Source: Silene latifolia (taxonomy: Eukaryota; Streptophyta; Magnoliopsida; Caryophyllales; Caryophyllaceae). From it: DNA of 64,000 nt. The position numbers were made by a program, and so were the translations under genes. The stretch covers positions 42,633,456-42,697,455 of the forward strand of contig NC_133529.1 in the NCBI RefSeq assembly GCF_048544455.1, given 5' to 3'. Under the pieces are notes generated by a model. It worked only from the letters and a program-made list of their open reading frames with translations, had not been told where the DNA came from and ran no database searches. Below are positions 36,012-47,527 of the stretch, in pieces. Position 1 is the first letter of the stretch; the number at the start of each line of letters is the position of its first letter.

Positions 36012-37324
36012 TTACAAAGCGTTATTATCACGACATAGTTGTGAAATTGACACAATATTTCTAGAGATTTTTGGTACATGAAGAACGTTAGTAAAAATGA
36101 GATTATCTTTAGAAAATGAACCTGTGTTAGCGATAACAAGAGCAGAGCCATCACCAATAATTAAATCATCAAAGCCGTCATAGGGAGAATGGAATGCAAG
36201 GGTGTTGAGGTCTTGGGTCAGATGGTGTGACGCGCCACTGTCAAAGAGAAAAGCTTGAGAAGGTGGCGGGTTGCCGTATTGGGCAGCGTGAGCTTGAGGC
36301 GGTCCCTGCTGGTTGCGAAAGGGCGGTGCAGGGAAGACAATTATCGGGAACAACTTGCGAAAGAGAGGGCAGTCGGAGATGACATGACCAGTCTCCCGAC
36401 ACCACTGACACCTGCCCTTGAAGGGACGCGGACCAGCAGCATTGGGAGGGGGATTTTGAGGCTGGTTTTGGGCGAAAACAGGTGGTGAATTGTTGTGGAA
36501 TGAGTGGCCACGCTGGTGGTTTGGTTGTCGATAAGCTGGGTTGGCCGACGGTGCAAAAACAGTAGCGGTGGAATTGGTTTCGTGCTGGAGAAGCAACTCT
36601 TGTTGGAGGAGCTTCTCATGAAGCGCCTCAAAAGAGATGGGGTTATCTCGAGCCCGTACGGTGGTAATGACGGGTTTATGGGTTTCATAATCAAGGCCTC
36701 GAAGGACCTTGGCTATGACATCTTCCGGGTCGAGGGTTTTGCCCATGAGAGCAAGTTGATCAATATAAACCTTAAGAGAGTTCATATAGTCAGAAATAGA
36801 TTGGTTTGCGGTTTTTGAGATTGACTCAAAGCGTTCTTTGAGTTGCATGATATGCGCCCGAGATGGGTTGGCGTAGGTGTTAGCGAGGATATCCCACACT
36901 TCTTTTGTGGTTTTAGCCCGTACGATAAGTGGTTGTAGGGCAGCGGTTAAGGTACCCATAAGGGCACCTAAGATTAGACCGTCTTGTTTGAGCCATGTCA
37001 AATAAGCCGGATTGGTTTGTTTGGTTTTAGTCTCGTTAGAGATTGTTTGCGGTGGGGTTTGGTTCGGTTCCATCAAGGAAACCGAGGAGGCTAAGGCCGA
37101 AAAAGATATTGGTAAGTTGGAAACGCCATGCCGTGTAGTTAAGCGCGTTTAACTTGACACAATGATTGAGATTCAAGGATGTTAGCGGTTTGGTGTTGTC
37201 ATGTGGATTTGGAATGGTGGAGTCGGTGATGATGGCGTTAGTCATTGGCAGAAGGGTGGAGGCGGGGCGCTTGAAGATGGGTCGTTTAGGGTTTAGAGGG
37301 TTAGAACGATGACCTTTTGATACC
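36012..37324 (-). pseudogene. gag: Copia 1 gag and protease
   Basis: Gag begins MVSKGHRSNPL at 37326 and shifts frame near 37060 into 36012-37076. The gag core (UBN2-type) includes WDILANTYANPSRAHIMQLK, then SDYMNSLKVYIDQLALMG. A CCHC knuckle reads CQWCRETGHVISDC. A Pro/Gln-rich linker leads to the protease active site FLFDSGASHHLTQD, with the LHVPKISRNIVSISQL end. The frame stops at about 36012, before integrase. Confidence 0.85.
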
Positions 37325-37510
37325 ATATAAGAGTATTATAAGAAGAATTGTAATTAATCAGTTATGAGGTTACAAGTATTTATAGATACAAGAGGTTAGC
37401 TAGAGATGGTAACACAATAATACAGTTTCCTAAAACTAGAATATACACAATTAAATAAGCTAAATTGGTATGTACAGAATATTTCGTTATTCTGTTTTGA
37501 TATGGCTAAT
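37325..37510 (-). mobile_element. Copia 1 5' LTR
   Basis: 186 bp, nearly identical to 31562-31747. The PBS adjoins its lower end. Confidence 0.85.
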
Positions 37511-37648
37511 ATCAACCACCACTATAAATCCTACTTCCTGTCGAAACTCCCATCTTTAATAGATCAACTGCTACATTAATTCCTTATCAGTTGTTCTGTT
37601 GGAAACTAAAGTGCGATCAACAACTTTTTTAGGACATTTATTTGAGCT

Positions 37649-40600
37649 TCAACGTTTTGAAGGAGGCTTTCTTCGTTTTGTAAAAGGGACGACTTTGGCC
37701 TCTTTCATACTCCATGCTTTTAGCTTTGACATCTTTATGCTACATTTTCCTTTGTTGAACACATTTAGTTCTGCATCCTTGCCTACTGACTAAAACGGGT
37801 AAACTCGTTAGTGATGCATGTCTTTCCTCCCCCACCAAAACTTTCAACAATTGAATGATCAATCTGCAAAACAAATCTTATTATGTTAAAACATACGGAG
37901 TACGCCATAATTGTCTGAAATAGTGCCGTAGCAAGAAACGACAACTTTTGGAGTACAACGGTGGGTAAAGGGAGGCATTTAAGTTATTGCATTCATCCTA
38001 CGGTCACAATGTTTATTTCTGGTATTCCAAAATCGACCATACATAATAGAAGTTCAACAAGTATAGCTAGCTGCTTACCAAAATTCTAAGTCTAATATTC
38101 TCCTGAAGATGATTAATGTCTACAAAAGCTCCAAAACTCGTCTTGTCTACCTCTTTTCTTACGGAAGATCTGCCAATATTGAACTACTTAAACAATGGAA
38201 AAACAGAAATTAGTTCGAAACGATCAAGAAGGTGAAAACAAAAGGTGTTACCTGCTTAAATCCGTACACATCAAGACTTTATATCTACTACTGTCATTCT
38301 TGAACACCTTGAAGAAAATAGCAGTTTGTTCTGTCAAATTTTGAGACGCCAAAACCAGCAACCCGAATGGCCTCCTTTGCCTTCGACTACCTCACTTTTC
38401 TCGGCACAAAGGAGCTGCTGTGGGTCAACCCAACTAGGCTCCATGAGCTCAGCCTCTTCTAAGTCAGGCACTTCGAATGAGACCTCGACATCAGCCTATC
38501 AACAACAACATCATCATCATACTGTATTTCATTATCCCCACTCCCTCAAGGCAGTAGCTCTTCTATAAGACGTTTGTATTAATTACCACGAGACCATTTA
38601 ACCAATTGAGTGAAAGTAAAAGGGTTTCTTTGATGGATTAACGGGGAAGATGTCCGCAACTTGACTGAACTGATTGTTACTGATGATCCAGGATAAAAAT
38701 TAGTATAAAATTGGTAAAGTAATTAAATTTATGTAAGAACTTGTAATATATACATATCTTCAGTAGGTTAAAGTAGAACAGTGTGAAAATTCAAAGATTT
38801 TGTCATTTGGGGTGAGCTGGTTTTGGCGTATGACGTTCTTACACGATTTTCTCAATTTACCTGCGATGCTGTGATGCCCACAATGTTAACTAGTGATCCA
38901 CTTTTTCGCTCCTTCTCTTGGATTTCTACTTTCTCCTTTCGAAGACTTTCAATCTCATGAATAGGCCACTGCATTAGTTGGTTTCCGCTTCTACTAAGCC
39001 ATAATACTCGGGGAATAGACTGCAATCCAAGAAACAAATTGATCCTAGATGATCAAACCAGAAACGCGGGCATTGGAAGGAAAACAAAATAGACGACCTG
39101 GGCATACTCTATTGGAAATGGAAAATTAACTTCATCCTAATCCTAAGAACAAGTACATAAACAAGGAAGATAGCCAGAGAATAGTGTTAGCACCTGTAGA
39201 CCAGACCATCCTTTTTTCACATCGTCTGCTCGATTAGTAGCCTCTTTCACACATCCACATAATATCCGCCTTTTCTTCCCACCATCGAAGAAGGACTTAG
39301 AAGCATAAAATTTGCCTCCATAGTCATACCTCAAATCCACAGTACCCTCCATGAAATCATATGTTTCTACCTCAAATCCATCTGCTTCATCCTTGTATAA
39401 ACCTAATACATAGTGATCATCATCTAGAAAACTTGCCTTGAGAACAAATTTCGTGTCTTCTTTTGCAAGATAATTCTCCGCACCATTCTTACCCTTAACA
39501 CATACAGGAAAGAAATCCGGACATTCCAACATTCCAATTCTACACGATGAATGAAAAGGCTTGTCACTTCTAGTCCAAGAAACAAAATCTTTACTTTGGT
39601 ACAAAAACGCTAAGCCTCGACCAGCAATTTTTCCACCCACAATTACTTGCCAAGTACCATCTGTACTTTGTCACGCAGTTGTTGGGTCTCGGAAACTGCT
39701 AGGATCGATGTCACCATAATCATTTGCGGAGATTACTGGATTATGCGAAGACTTATACCATTCCCTTAGAAAAGGGTCAGAAGGGTCTTTTGGGAATGCT
39801 ATGTTTTGTGATTGGAAATTATCAGTGTCAGTCAACTCCTGTGTATAGGATGGTCGGTTTACTGCCTTGAAGAAAGGTGACAGAACCGGAGAAACAACCA
39901 CCTAAATCATACATCTCAGACGGAAGAAGAGCGAATTCGAGATTAATCCAATTAACTAGATCATATGATACTGAATGACCCCATGTCATGTTTCCCCATA
40001 TTGCTGAATAAGGATTGTACTGATAGAACAGATGGTACACTCCCTTATAGTACATTGGCCCTGTCAATTCAAATTGTATGCACACTTACTTAATTACATG
40101 AGTACTTCTTCGGGCATTACAGGTATTACCATCCAAGAAGAAAGTTTGGGTTTGGTACGAGGCAAATTTCATGACTAGAAAGGGCAGAATCCAAAACCTT
40201 GGAGTGGTCATTTTCGGGTCTGCTCCATTTTTGATAGTTCATTGTGTTAACTACTTAACTCTGGTTGTTTGATTTTTGAAAAGTCTAGACACATCCGATT
40301 TTGATATGAGAGCGCTTAAAAAGGAGAACATACCATTAGGAACTGCAAGTCAAACATGACAACATCCCATCAAAGCAGAAATCATATACAAGATAGAAAC
40401 AGGCAAAATTAATTAGTAACCAAGTCAACAAACAACATACATACATAACAAAGAATACAAAAATCTATAGAGTATTAAATCTGCAAGTTATATTTGGAGT
40501 TACCATTCATCCAATTTTTTGGAGATTGAAAGTGGAAGCCGGTTCGATAAGGCTGCGCGTTGCCATCAGCTGCACCAGCACCGCACTGATCACGGCTTGC

Positions 40601-40690
40601 ACTGTGAACTCCATGATGAAGTACAATGAAACACAAAAGTGTAGCCCAAATAAGAGTATTTGTCATATTGTGCATATTCAAGTAACACAA
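37649..40690 (-). pseudogene. Cell-wall (acid) invertase, GH32, seven exons, disabled
   Basis: Invertase cleaves sucrose in the apoplast. Exons: 40504-40690, 40334-40342, 39194-40060, 38861-39019, 38252-38495, 38079-38169, 37649-37863, with GT-AG borders. Exon 1 encodes a signal peptide (IWATLLCFIVLHHG) and FHFQSPKNWMN. Exon 2 is the 9-bp mini-exon typical of plant acid invertases, here giving VPN instead of DPN. Exon 3 has [20 protein letters not shown], the RDP motif and ECPDFFPV; Pro after EC indicates the cell-wall type. Defects: nucleophile Asp to Val, a 4-bp TGAC duplication near 39836, TGA for Trp at 39671, a one-base loss near 38375, and indels near 37795. Splice sites remain good, so the decay may be recent. 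A fructan-hydrolase relative is possible. Confidence 0.88.
40334..40342 (-). other. 9-bp mini-exon of the invertase with altered catalytic codon
   Basis: Minus strand TTCCTAATG between a TTGCAG acceptor and a GTATGT donor. Joined to the G ending exon 1 it reads Val-Pro-Asn-Gly; functional plant acid invertases have Asp-Pro-Asn-Gly, the Asp being the nucleophile. Confidence 0.8.
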
Positions 40691-40966
40691 TCATATAGCT
40701 AGATCCACTAAACTTGGCTCTTCAAGTCTTATTTTATGTACATATAGACTCAGTTTTCTTTGTTACGATATCATAGATTTGTATTAGTCTTATGTGAATT
40801 GGTCTTTATATTAATACAACTTGAGACAACCCAATCTAACGGGAATAGAATATCCGTACAGAAACACGTTAACCTATAAAAAAATAAAACCAATATACCG
40901 CAAAATGGTTACACTCCCTAAATTCCTATTACTCCTCGACTATCTTACTGCAAAACGGTCTTATAT

Positions 40967-41199
40967 TGATAAACATGTAAACGATTGATTTATTGAGAGG
41001 AAAACTGAATGTATTACAATTGTGTATTTACAAGGATATGTATTACCTATTTATACATCATAAGGAATAAGCTAAATATGGAATAAAATAAACATAACAG
41101 CTATAAATTACATATTGACGGAAAGAATAGAAGATTGCATATATTGTGTGATTTGAGTCTAACGGCTCTTTGATTTGATTCCTGCAATCTTGGCTAACA
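40967..41199 (-). mobile_element. Copia 2 3' LTR
   Basis: 233 bp, TG...CA, near-identical to 45782-46014. Confidence 0.9.
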
Positions 41200-41206
41200 C
41201 CCCCCC

Positions 41207-41616
41207 TCAAGTTGGAGCATGGAGTGACGAAATGCCCAACTTGGAAAGGAGTTCAGTGAATGTGGCACGGCCAAGAGCCTTTGTAAAGATATCTGCGAGT
41301 TGAGCGCTTGTGTGAACGTAGTTTGGTCGTATTGTACCACGTAGGATCTCATCACGAACGAAATGGCAATCAACTTCGATGTGTTTCGTGCGTTCGTGAA
41401 AGACCGGATTCTTTGCGATGTGTAGGGCGGATTGACTAACACACATTAATTGTATGGGTTGCGGGTGTGGTATCCCGATGAAGCTAAGCAACCCTTTAAG
41501 CCATTTAAGTTCACAAGTGGTGTGAGTCATAGCGCGGTATTCGGCTTCAGCGGAAGATAAGGCAACGGTCGGTTGTTTCTTGGTTTTCCATGAGATGGGA
41601 GAGGAGCCCAAGAAGA
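41207..41616 (-). pseudogene. RH: Copia 2 RNase H
   Basis: Has SPISWKTKKQPTVALSSAEA, EYRAMTHTTCELKWLKGLL, AKNPVFHERTKHIEVDCHFV and the ADIFTKALG end. The usual CDNQ block reads CVSQS, so a conserved catalytic Asp is replaced. The domain start (DADYA-type region) lies in a different frame near 41650, so a frameshift separates it from RT. Confidence 0.85.
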
Positions 41617-42615
41617 CTAAGTATGCGCTGAGGGATCGGCGAGTGGTAGGACAAGCAGCGTAATTGGCATCGCAATAGGCGTGTAAGCATAGGTCGCTGT
41701 CGGACCGAAGGAAAATCCTTGGCCTGGTGCATTTTTAAGGTAACACACGACCGTAAGGGCAGCATCCCAATGTTCTGTTGTTGGGGCGTGCATAAATTGG
41801 GCTAGAATATGAACCGAGTAAAGTAATTCAGTAATTGTGAGATAAACTAAACGGCCCACAAGTCTTCGATACGGTTGTGGGTCGAGAATAGGGGCGGCTT
41901 TGGAGCGTCCGAGTTGGTGATTTGGTTCCATAGGTATCGAGGCGGGCTTGGACCCAAGTAACCCAGACTCGGAAAGAATGTCGAGGGCGTACTTGCGTTG
42001 GGATATAAAAATTCCAGATTCATTTCGGGCGATTTCAAGGCCGAGAAAATATTTTAGAGGTCCTAAGTCCTTCATGTGGAAACAATTGCTGAGATATTGT
42101 TTAAATTCCGTGATTTTAGCAGCATTGTTACCACAGATGACTAGATCGTCGACATAAATAAGAACGTGTACCTCCATGTCTTTTGTGGAAATTGAGAAGA
42201 GGGAGTGATCATACGGGCATTGGCGGAATCCATATTTTGTGAGGGCGGAAACGAGTTTGGCATACCAGCAACGTGGAGCTTGACGTAACCCATATAGAGA
42301 CTTTTGTAATCGATAAACCCGTGTATCGTCGGATGGTAAAAACCCGGGAGGAGGTTTCATGTAGACTTCCTCAGTCATATCTCCATGGAGAAAGGCGTTA
42401 TGAACGTCCATTTGGTTAATGACCCACTTCTTGGCTGCCGCGATTGCGAGTAAAGTGCGGATGGTTACAAGCTTGATAGTTGGGGCGAAGGTTTCATTGT
42501 AATTGACACCTTCGACTTGGCGATTGCCCATTACCACGAGGCGGGCTTTGTATCGTTCAATGGACCCATCCGCATTATACTTGATCTTGTAGACCCATTT
42601 GGAGGCAATGACCTT
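41617..42615 (-). pseudogene. RT: Copia 2 reverse transcriptase
   Basis: In frame with integrase but after a TAG (42616-42618). Blocks: NETFAPTIKLVTIRTLLAIA, MDVHNAFLHGDMTEEVYM, KSLYGLRQAPRCWYAKL, the catalytic [21 protein letters not shown], and YRRLVGRLVYLTITELLYSV, where relatives usually read TRPDI. The frame then drifts into non-RNase-H sequence near 41700, consistent with a frameshift. Confidence 0.9.
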
Positions 42616-44115
42616 CTAATTTTGAGGTAGAGATGTGAGCGACCAAGTATTATTGCGTTCAAGAGCATTTAGTTCGAGTTGCATCGCATTTCGCCATTCG
42701 GGTACCTGTACTGCATCTTTATAAAAACTAGGCTCGTGATGTTTAGTCACGGCCGAAAGAAAAATACGGTGGTTAGGGGAAAACTTAGAATAGTCAATAT
42801 AATGTGAGATAGGAAATCGAGTACCTGAGGATGGTGTAGATGCGGTGAGCGAGTGAGACGAGGGACGGACTGTTTGTAACACGTAATCTTGTAGATTGGA
42901 GTTGGAGATTTTGATACGGTGTCCACGTCCCATATTGGGAGGTTCGGGTGTGGGAATCGTGGTGGGTTGGGTGGGCGTAGGATCGTGTGAAGAATTGTTT
43001 GTGGTAGTAGGGTTTTGTGTGGTCGAGGTGGGTTGAGTGGTTTGAGTCGAGGGCGTAGGAGTCGGGTTTGAGGATGGTTGAACTGTGACTACTTGGTCAA
43101 CGGGTGTCAAATGGTCACTATTGAAGGGGTATGAGTCTTGGTCAAGGTCGTCCAAATTTAACGAGTGGTATGGAAAATTGTTTTCAACAAAAATAACATC
43201 CCTTGATACGAAGTAGGAACCGGTGTCTAAATCGTAAAGTTTCCAACCCTTTTTTCCAAAAGGGTAGCCAATAAAAATGCATTTCCGGCTCCTTGAAGTA
43301 AATTTGTCTTTGGTACGATTTTTCGCATAAGCGAGACACCCAAAGACACGGATATTATCCATGGGTGCCGGTTTTGAAAAAAGTTTTTCGTACGGAGATT
43401 TTCCATTAAGAAGTTTGGAAGGAGTACGATTTAATAAATGAACTGCTCCCAACACACACTCGCCCCAAAAGAAAAGGGGTAATTTTGCTTGAAATAAAAG
43501 TGCGCGGGCAATGTTTAAAATATGACGGTGTTTTCGCTCCACCCGACCATTTTGTTGAGGCGTGTCTATATTTGAAGTTTGGAAAAGGATGCCGTTAGTT
43601 TGAAATAATGGAATAAGAGGTTCAAATTCAGTGCCGTTATCACTACGTAAAAGTTTGATATTTTTTTCAAATTGACGAGAAACCATGGCAAAAAAATTTA
43701 ATAAAGTTTTTTTCGCGTCACTTTTGTGACGTAAAAGGTAAACCCACGTGGATCGTGAGTAGTCATCGACAATTGTTAAAAAATAACGAGACCCGCAAGA
43801 TCCGTTTTCGGAATAAGGACCCCATAGGTCACAATGAATTAAATCAAAAATAGCAGTAGCATTGTTTGTACTTAAAGAAAAGCAAAGACGAGTTTGTTTC
43901 GCTCGTATGCAAATATCGCAATTATTAGAATGAAAATTACTAATGTTCTTGTGTGAAATAAAAGGTAAAAAACGCATAGCATGTGGAGAAGGGTGCCTCA
44001 ACCTACGATGCCAAAGGTCGAATGTGGAAGCAGATTGCACCGTACAAATTGTTGCTTGCTTGTTATTAACTCCTTGAAGATAGTACGAGTCCTCGTCTTT
44101 GCTCACCCGCACCAA
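42616..44115 (-). pseudogene. INT: Copia 2 integrase
   Basis: A 499-residue open frame. The GAG-pre-integrase zinc site is LWHRRLRHPSPHAM ... CDICIRAKQ. The core has FDLIHCDLWGPYSENGS, LLRSDNGTEFEPLIP and TPQQNGRVERKHRHILN, all three acidic residues present. C-terminal blocks are RVFGCLAYAKN and RKCIFIGYPFGKKGWKLYD, then a Thr/Pro-rich linker to the RT fingers (WRNAMQLELNALERNNTWSL). The frame closes with TAG where the polyprotein should continue. Confidence 0.9.
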
Positions 44116-44440
44116 TCACTATCCTCGAGGTACGGTCCTGTATGAGGCATAATTTATGAGAAAATTGTATAGTTAGAGACATGTCAAGAAGTAGACTTGA
44201 GACGGATATAAGATTACATTGTAAATTTTCAGCATATAAAACATTTCGTAAAATAAGACGGGAAGACAAACATATATCACCGGTTTTAGTAGCAATTGTA
44301 AGATCACCATTGGGCAATCCTACTGATAATGGGGAAATATCACGTATATTGGTGAATTGGTTTATAGAACCCGACATATGATGCGACGCCCCCGTATCAA
44401 TAATCCACGAAAAATTAGAAAAAGAATAAACATTACCAGA
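44066..44440 (-). pseudogene. PR: Copia 2 protease
   Basis: The active-site stretch (IIDTGASHHM type) lies just before MSGSINQF at 44377, followed by LRNVLYAENLQCNLISVSSL, the usual end of copia proteases. It overlaps the integrase frame by 50 bp in another frame, so a shift separates the two. Confidence 0.75.
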
Positions 44441-45703
44441 AACTTATTCATTAGCAGGAGTCTGATGTCGAGCCCGCCACATATTAGTGATTTCCTCAAG
44501 TTGTTGAGGAGTCATTGAATTGAAATCCAACTTGTCAAAATTGGACAGAGGAGCATTCGTGGACAGAGGAGCATTTGAAACAGCCATACCTCCGTTGCTA
44601 CTCGGACTCGAACCAGCCGCCATATTCACGTGAGGAGTGCTACCTGCAGATTTATGTTTTCTACGTTCCCATATTTCTCTGCCCTTAACATCAGGGACAA
44701 AGCGAGCATTGCTTAAATCCGTATCAGACGGATTAATGTAAACACGATCGCGGGGACGATTTCCCCACCAATAAGGAAACTCACTAGTGACCTGATAGCA
44801 TTTCTTAAAATAATGACCAGGACGATTGCAAGATATACAAAAAGGGCGATTGGAATTGTTCGACGAATAAGCAGTATTCGTATTCGAAAAAACAGGGGTC
44901 CCAAAAACAGAGTGTGTTTCTCGTCTTCCTCCCCCCGATGCCTTAGACCCATGGTGAACCCGGGCTGCAAACGCAACTGTGTCAGGGGCAGACTCGTGTT
45001 TTGGATAAGACAAATTACGGACACCTTCATCTTGCAATAAACGGTTATATACAAGATCAAAATTGGGAAGAGGATTAAGAGAAATAATTTAAGAACGGGA
45101 GTTAGAGAAACGGTCATCAAGACACATCAAAAAATCGCGTACCCGTTTCTTTTCTCATCGAGAATTGATAATATTCATCCAATCGTAGGCGCATGGATTG
45201 CAAGAGCATGAAGGGATTGTGTCGTGCTCAATTATTGCATCCCAAATCGCCGTCATTCGACCATAGTAATCCATAATGCTTTCGGTAGGTCCCTGTCGAC
45301 ACCCCATCAACTCCGCTTGCAACTGATATATGCGTGCTTCATTGCTCTGAGAAAAGCGATTCTTGAGATCCACCCAAACCTGTTTAGCCTCAGGTCGGAG
45401 TGAAATTTGCGGCCTGAGACCGGGTGCTATGGTGTTGAAAATCCACATCGTCACCAACGCGTTGGCTATTGTCCAGGATTCGAATTTGTCGGAATTAGAT
45501 GCCGGCTTGGTAATAGAACCATTAATATAGCCAATCTTGCCTTTGGCAATTAACGCTAGATTGAAGGAACGAGACCATTCGGCGTAATTTTTACCGTTGA
45601 AAACGATCGGAGTAATACTATGTCCGGTATGTTCCACATGAACAACTGAATAATTGGGTTGTGTTTGTGGAGTTTCGATGAGAGATTGATCGGGGTTTGT
45701 CAT
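44441..45703 (-). pseudogene. gag: Copia 2 gag
   Basis: The first part (45155-45703) starts MTNPDQSLIE and has the gag_3-like opening VFNGKNYAEWSRSFNLALIA, then IFNTIAPGLRPQISLRP and VWVDLKNRFSQSNEARIYQL. It stops at 45155. The remainder continues in other frames; 44444-45037 carries the zinc knuckle CISCNRPGHYFKKC and a Met/Pro/Asn-rich tail. At least one frameshift lies near 45100. Confidence 0.85.
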
Positions 45704-45781
45704 ATTTGTGATTGAGGATCGAAAGAAAAGAGATCGAAAGACGGAATTGGATCGAAAACTAGGCTTTTAAAACTGATACCA

Positions 45782-46014
45782 TGATAAACATGTAAACGAT
45801 TGATTTATTGAGAGGAAAACTGAATGTATTACAATTGTGTATTTACAAGGATATGTATTACCTATTTATACATTATAAGGAATAAGCTAAATATGGAACA
45901 AAATAAACATAACAACTACAAATTACATATTGACGGAAAGAATAGAAGATTGCATATATTGTGTGATTTGAGTCTAACGGCTCTTTGATTTGATTCCTGC
46001 AATCTTGGCTAACA
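45782..46014 (-). mobile_element. Copia 2 5' LTR
   Basis: 233 bp, near-identical to 40967-41199, followed by TSD TATAT at 46015. Confidence 0.9.
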
Positions 46015-46019
46015 TATAT

Positions 46020-46845
46020 GAAAATTGTCCACACATAACCACTTATATTTTATATAGTTGAACACTCTACCATGTTCATCTATTGAATTTGAGAGGGAAA
46101 ATATTTGTTATTAGCAATTTGTTGCTATAAAACTTGAAACTGCTAGCAGGTGGGATAAGTATGTACACTTTTATTATTTTATATTTTTCATCCAAAATTA
46201 AGTAATTTTGTAAAGCAACTCATAATGACAAGATGATAACTGATGCACGAATAACGTGGGTATATATCCAATAAACAAATATGTTCAAGTCATTCCTAAT
46301 GTTATAGATTCATTCAGCTGCTTTTAAAGTCTAATATCTCAAAAAATATTGCTCATCTTGCTCTGGATTCAGTTGGAGATGAAATTACATGATGTTAGCT
46401 TTCCAATGAGTGGTCTTATGCTTGATTCGGTTGAGTAACGAATGAGATGTGGCTGTTTTAAGTTAAGCTGTTCACGATAGACGCGAATTATACAAAGGCT
46501 CTCGATTACGACTTTCAAGGGATGCAAGGCTTGTGTTGGAGTCCAGTTTTGGAGTTGATATTCATTCTTCTTGTGCAAGCGAAGAAAACACCAAGTGAAG
46601 AGCAAGAATTAAGAATGAACAATATTTTGGGGGAAGCTTTTCTTTCTTATTCACTCACACCATGAAATTGAGGTACGACCATGAGATTTATAGGACAAGA
46701 AAAAAAACTATAAATAACTCACTAGGAATTTGGAATGTCACCCAATAATGACTCCATAAACTTTATAATAAAGCAACCATAATAAACACCTTATTGTAAC
46801 CATTAATCATAGTTAATACCCAACAATTTGAATCAATTTTCAACA
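46020..46845 (-). mobile_element. Probable 3' LTR of copia 3 and flank
   Basis: On the minus strand a purine tract AAGGGGGAG (46846-46854) precedes TGTTGAAAATTG, a typical copia LTR start. A TATA-like CCTATAAATC follows near 46692. The LTR's other end cannot be fixed because no second copy is in the window; the lower part of this range may be flanking DNA. No gene is seen. Confidence 0.5.
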
Positions 46846-46876
46846 CTCCCCCTTGATTCAAACCCACACACTCCCA

Positions 46877-47170
46877 GTAGACCTGGCAAAACGGGTCAAC
46901 GGGTTGGGTCGAGTTTGGGTTTTTCATTGATTTCGGGTTAATTCGGTCATTTCGGGTTTCGGGTATGTTTCGGGTTTGTTGGTCGGGTCAAGCGGGTCGG
47001 GTCATTTTTGGGTCAATGAATAATAGAGAAATAGCCATTTCAAGTCTTCTCGGTTCACTTAGAGTTATATTTTGTTAAACCATTTTCGGGTTTGGTGGTT
47101 TCAGATCGGGCAATTTCGAGTCGGGTCAAGAAAGCTCAGGTCGGCTGGGGTAATTTCGGGTTTTCGGGTG
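46877..47170. mobile_element. 294-bp GGGTTTCGGGT-rich insertion in copia 3
   Basis: Flanked by ACTCCCA on both sides (46870-46876 and 47171-47177), indicating insertion with a 7-bp or slightly longer TSD. The interior is rich in GGGTC, TTTCGGGT and GGGTCAA words on the plus strand. No TIRs are clear and no ORF is present. It lies between the RNase H end and the purine tract of copia 3. Confidence 0.55.
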
Positions 47171-47200
47171 ACTCCCAACTGAGTTGTAAGAAACTGATGT

Positions 47201-47527
47201 TTAGCTTGCGGAAAGCGACTTTGTGAAGATATCAGCTACTTGCTCATTTGTACCGCAAAACCTTAAAGCAACTTTTTCATTAGCTACAAGTTTCCGGATG
47301 AAATGGTATTGCACATCAATATGCTTAGTTAGACTATGGAATGGCGGGTTTGTTGCCATTGCTATCGTTGATCTATTGTCACAATATAGGAGCGTAGCAT
47401 CAGTTTGCTCAATGTCAAAATCAGCTAGCAATTTCTGGAACCACAATACTTGTCGTGCTGCTGCACTAACTGCTACATACTCAGCTTCAGAAGACGACAA
47501 CACCACTGTTTCTTGTTTCTTAGAACT
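47201..47527 (-). pseudogene. RH: Copia 3 RNase H
   Basis: VLSSSEAEYVAVSAAARQVL, LYCDNRSTIAMATNPPFHS, TKHIDVQYHFIRKLV and EQVADIFTKSL. It is in frame with the RT above but split from it by a TAG (47528-47530) in place of a Trp codon. Confidence 0.85.

Larger units (their letters stand above)
31562..37510 (-). mobile_element. Ty1/copia retrotransposon 1, near-complete, decayed
   Basis: Two 186-bp LTRs (31562-31747 and 37325-37510), TSD ATCAA (31557-31561 and 37511-37515), a tRNA-Met-type PBS (minus TGGTATCA at 37318-37325) and a purine-rich tract (31748-31762, minus TCTTGCGGGGGCGT). The coding order on the minus strand is gag, PR, IN, RT, RNaseH, as in copia. The very short LTRs suggest an Ale/Retrofit-like lineage, an inference only. 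A 1289-bp solo LTR (33479-34767) lies between IN and RT. It inserted just past the 3' end of the invertase locus. Confidence 0.9.
40967..46014 (-). mobile_element. Ty1/copia retrotransposon 2, near-complete, decayed
   Basis: 5048 bp with two 233-bp LTRs (40967-41199 and 45782-46014), both TGATAAAC...GGCTAACA, and TSD TATAT (40962-40966, 46015-46019). The PBS (minus TGGTATCAG, from 45781 down) matches initiator tRNA-Met. A purine-rich tract (minus CTTGAGGGGGGG) lies at 41200-41212. Minus-strand order: gag, PR, IN, RT, RNaseH. The LTRs are almost identical, so it is young, but the coding region has stops and frameshifts. It inserted about 280 bp upstream of the invertase start. Confidence 0.92.
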
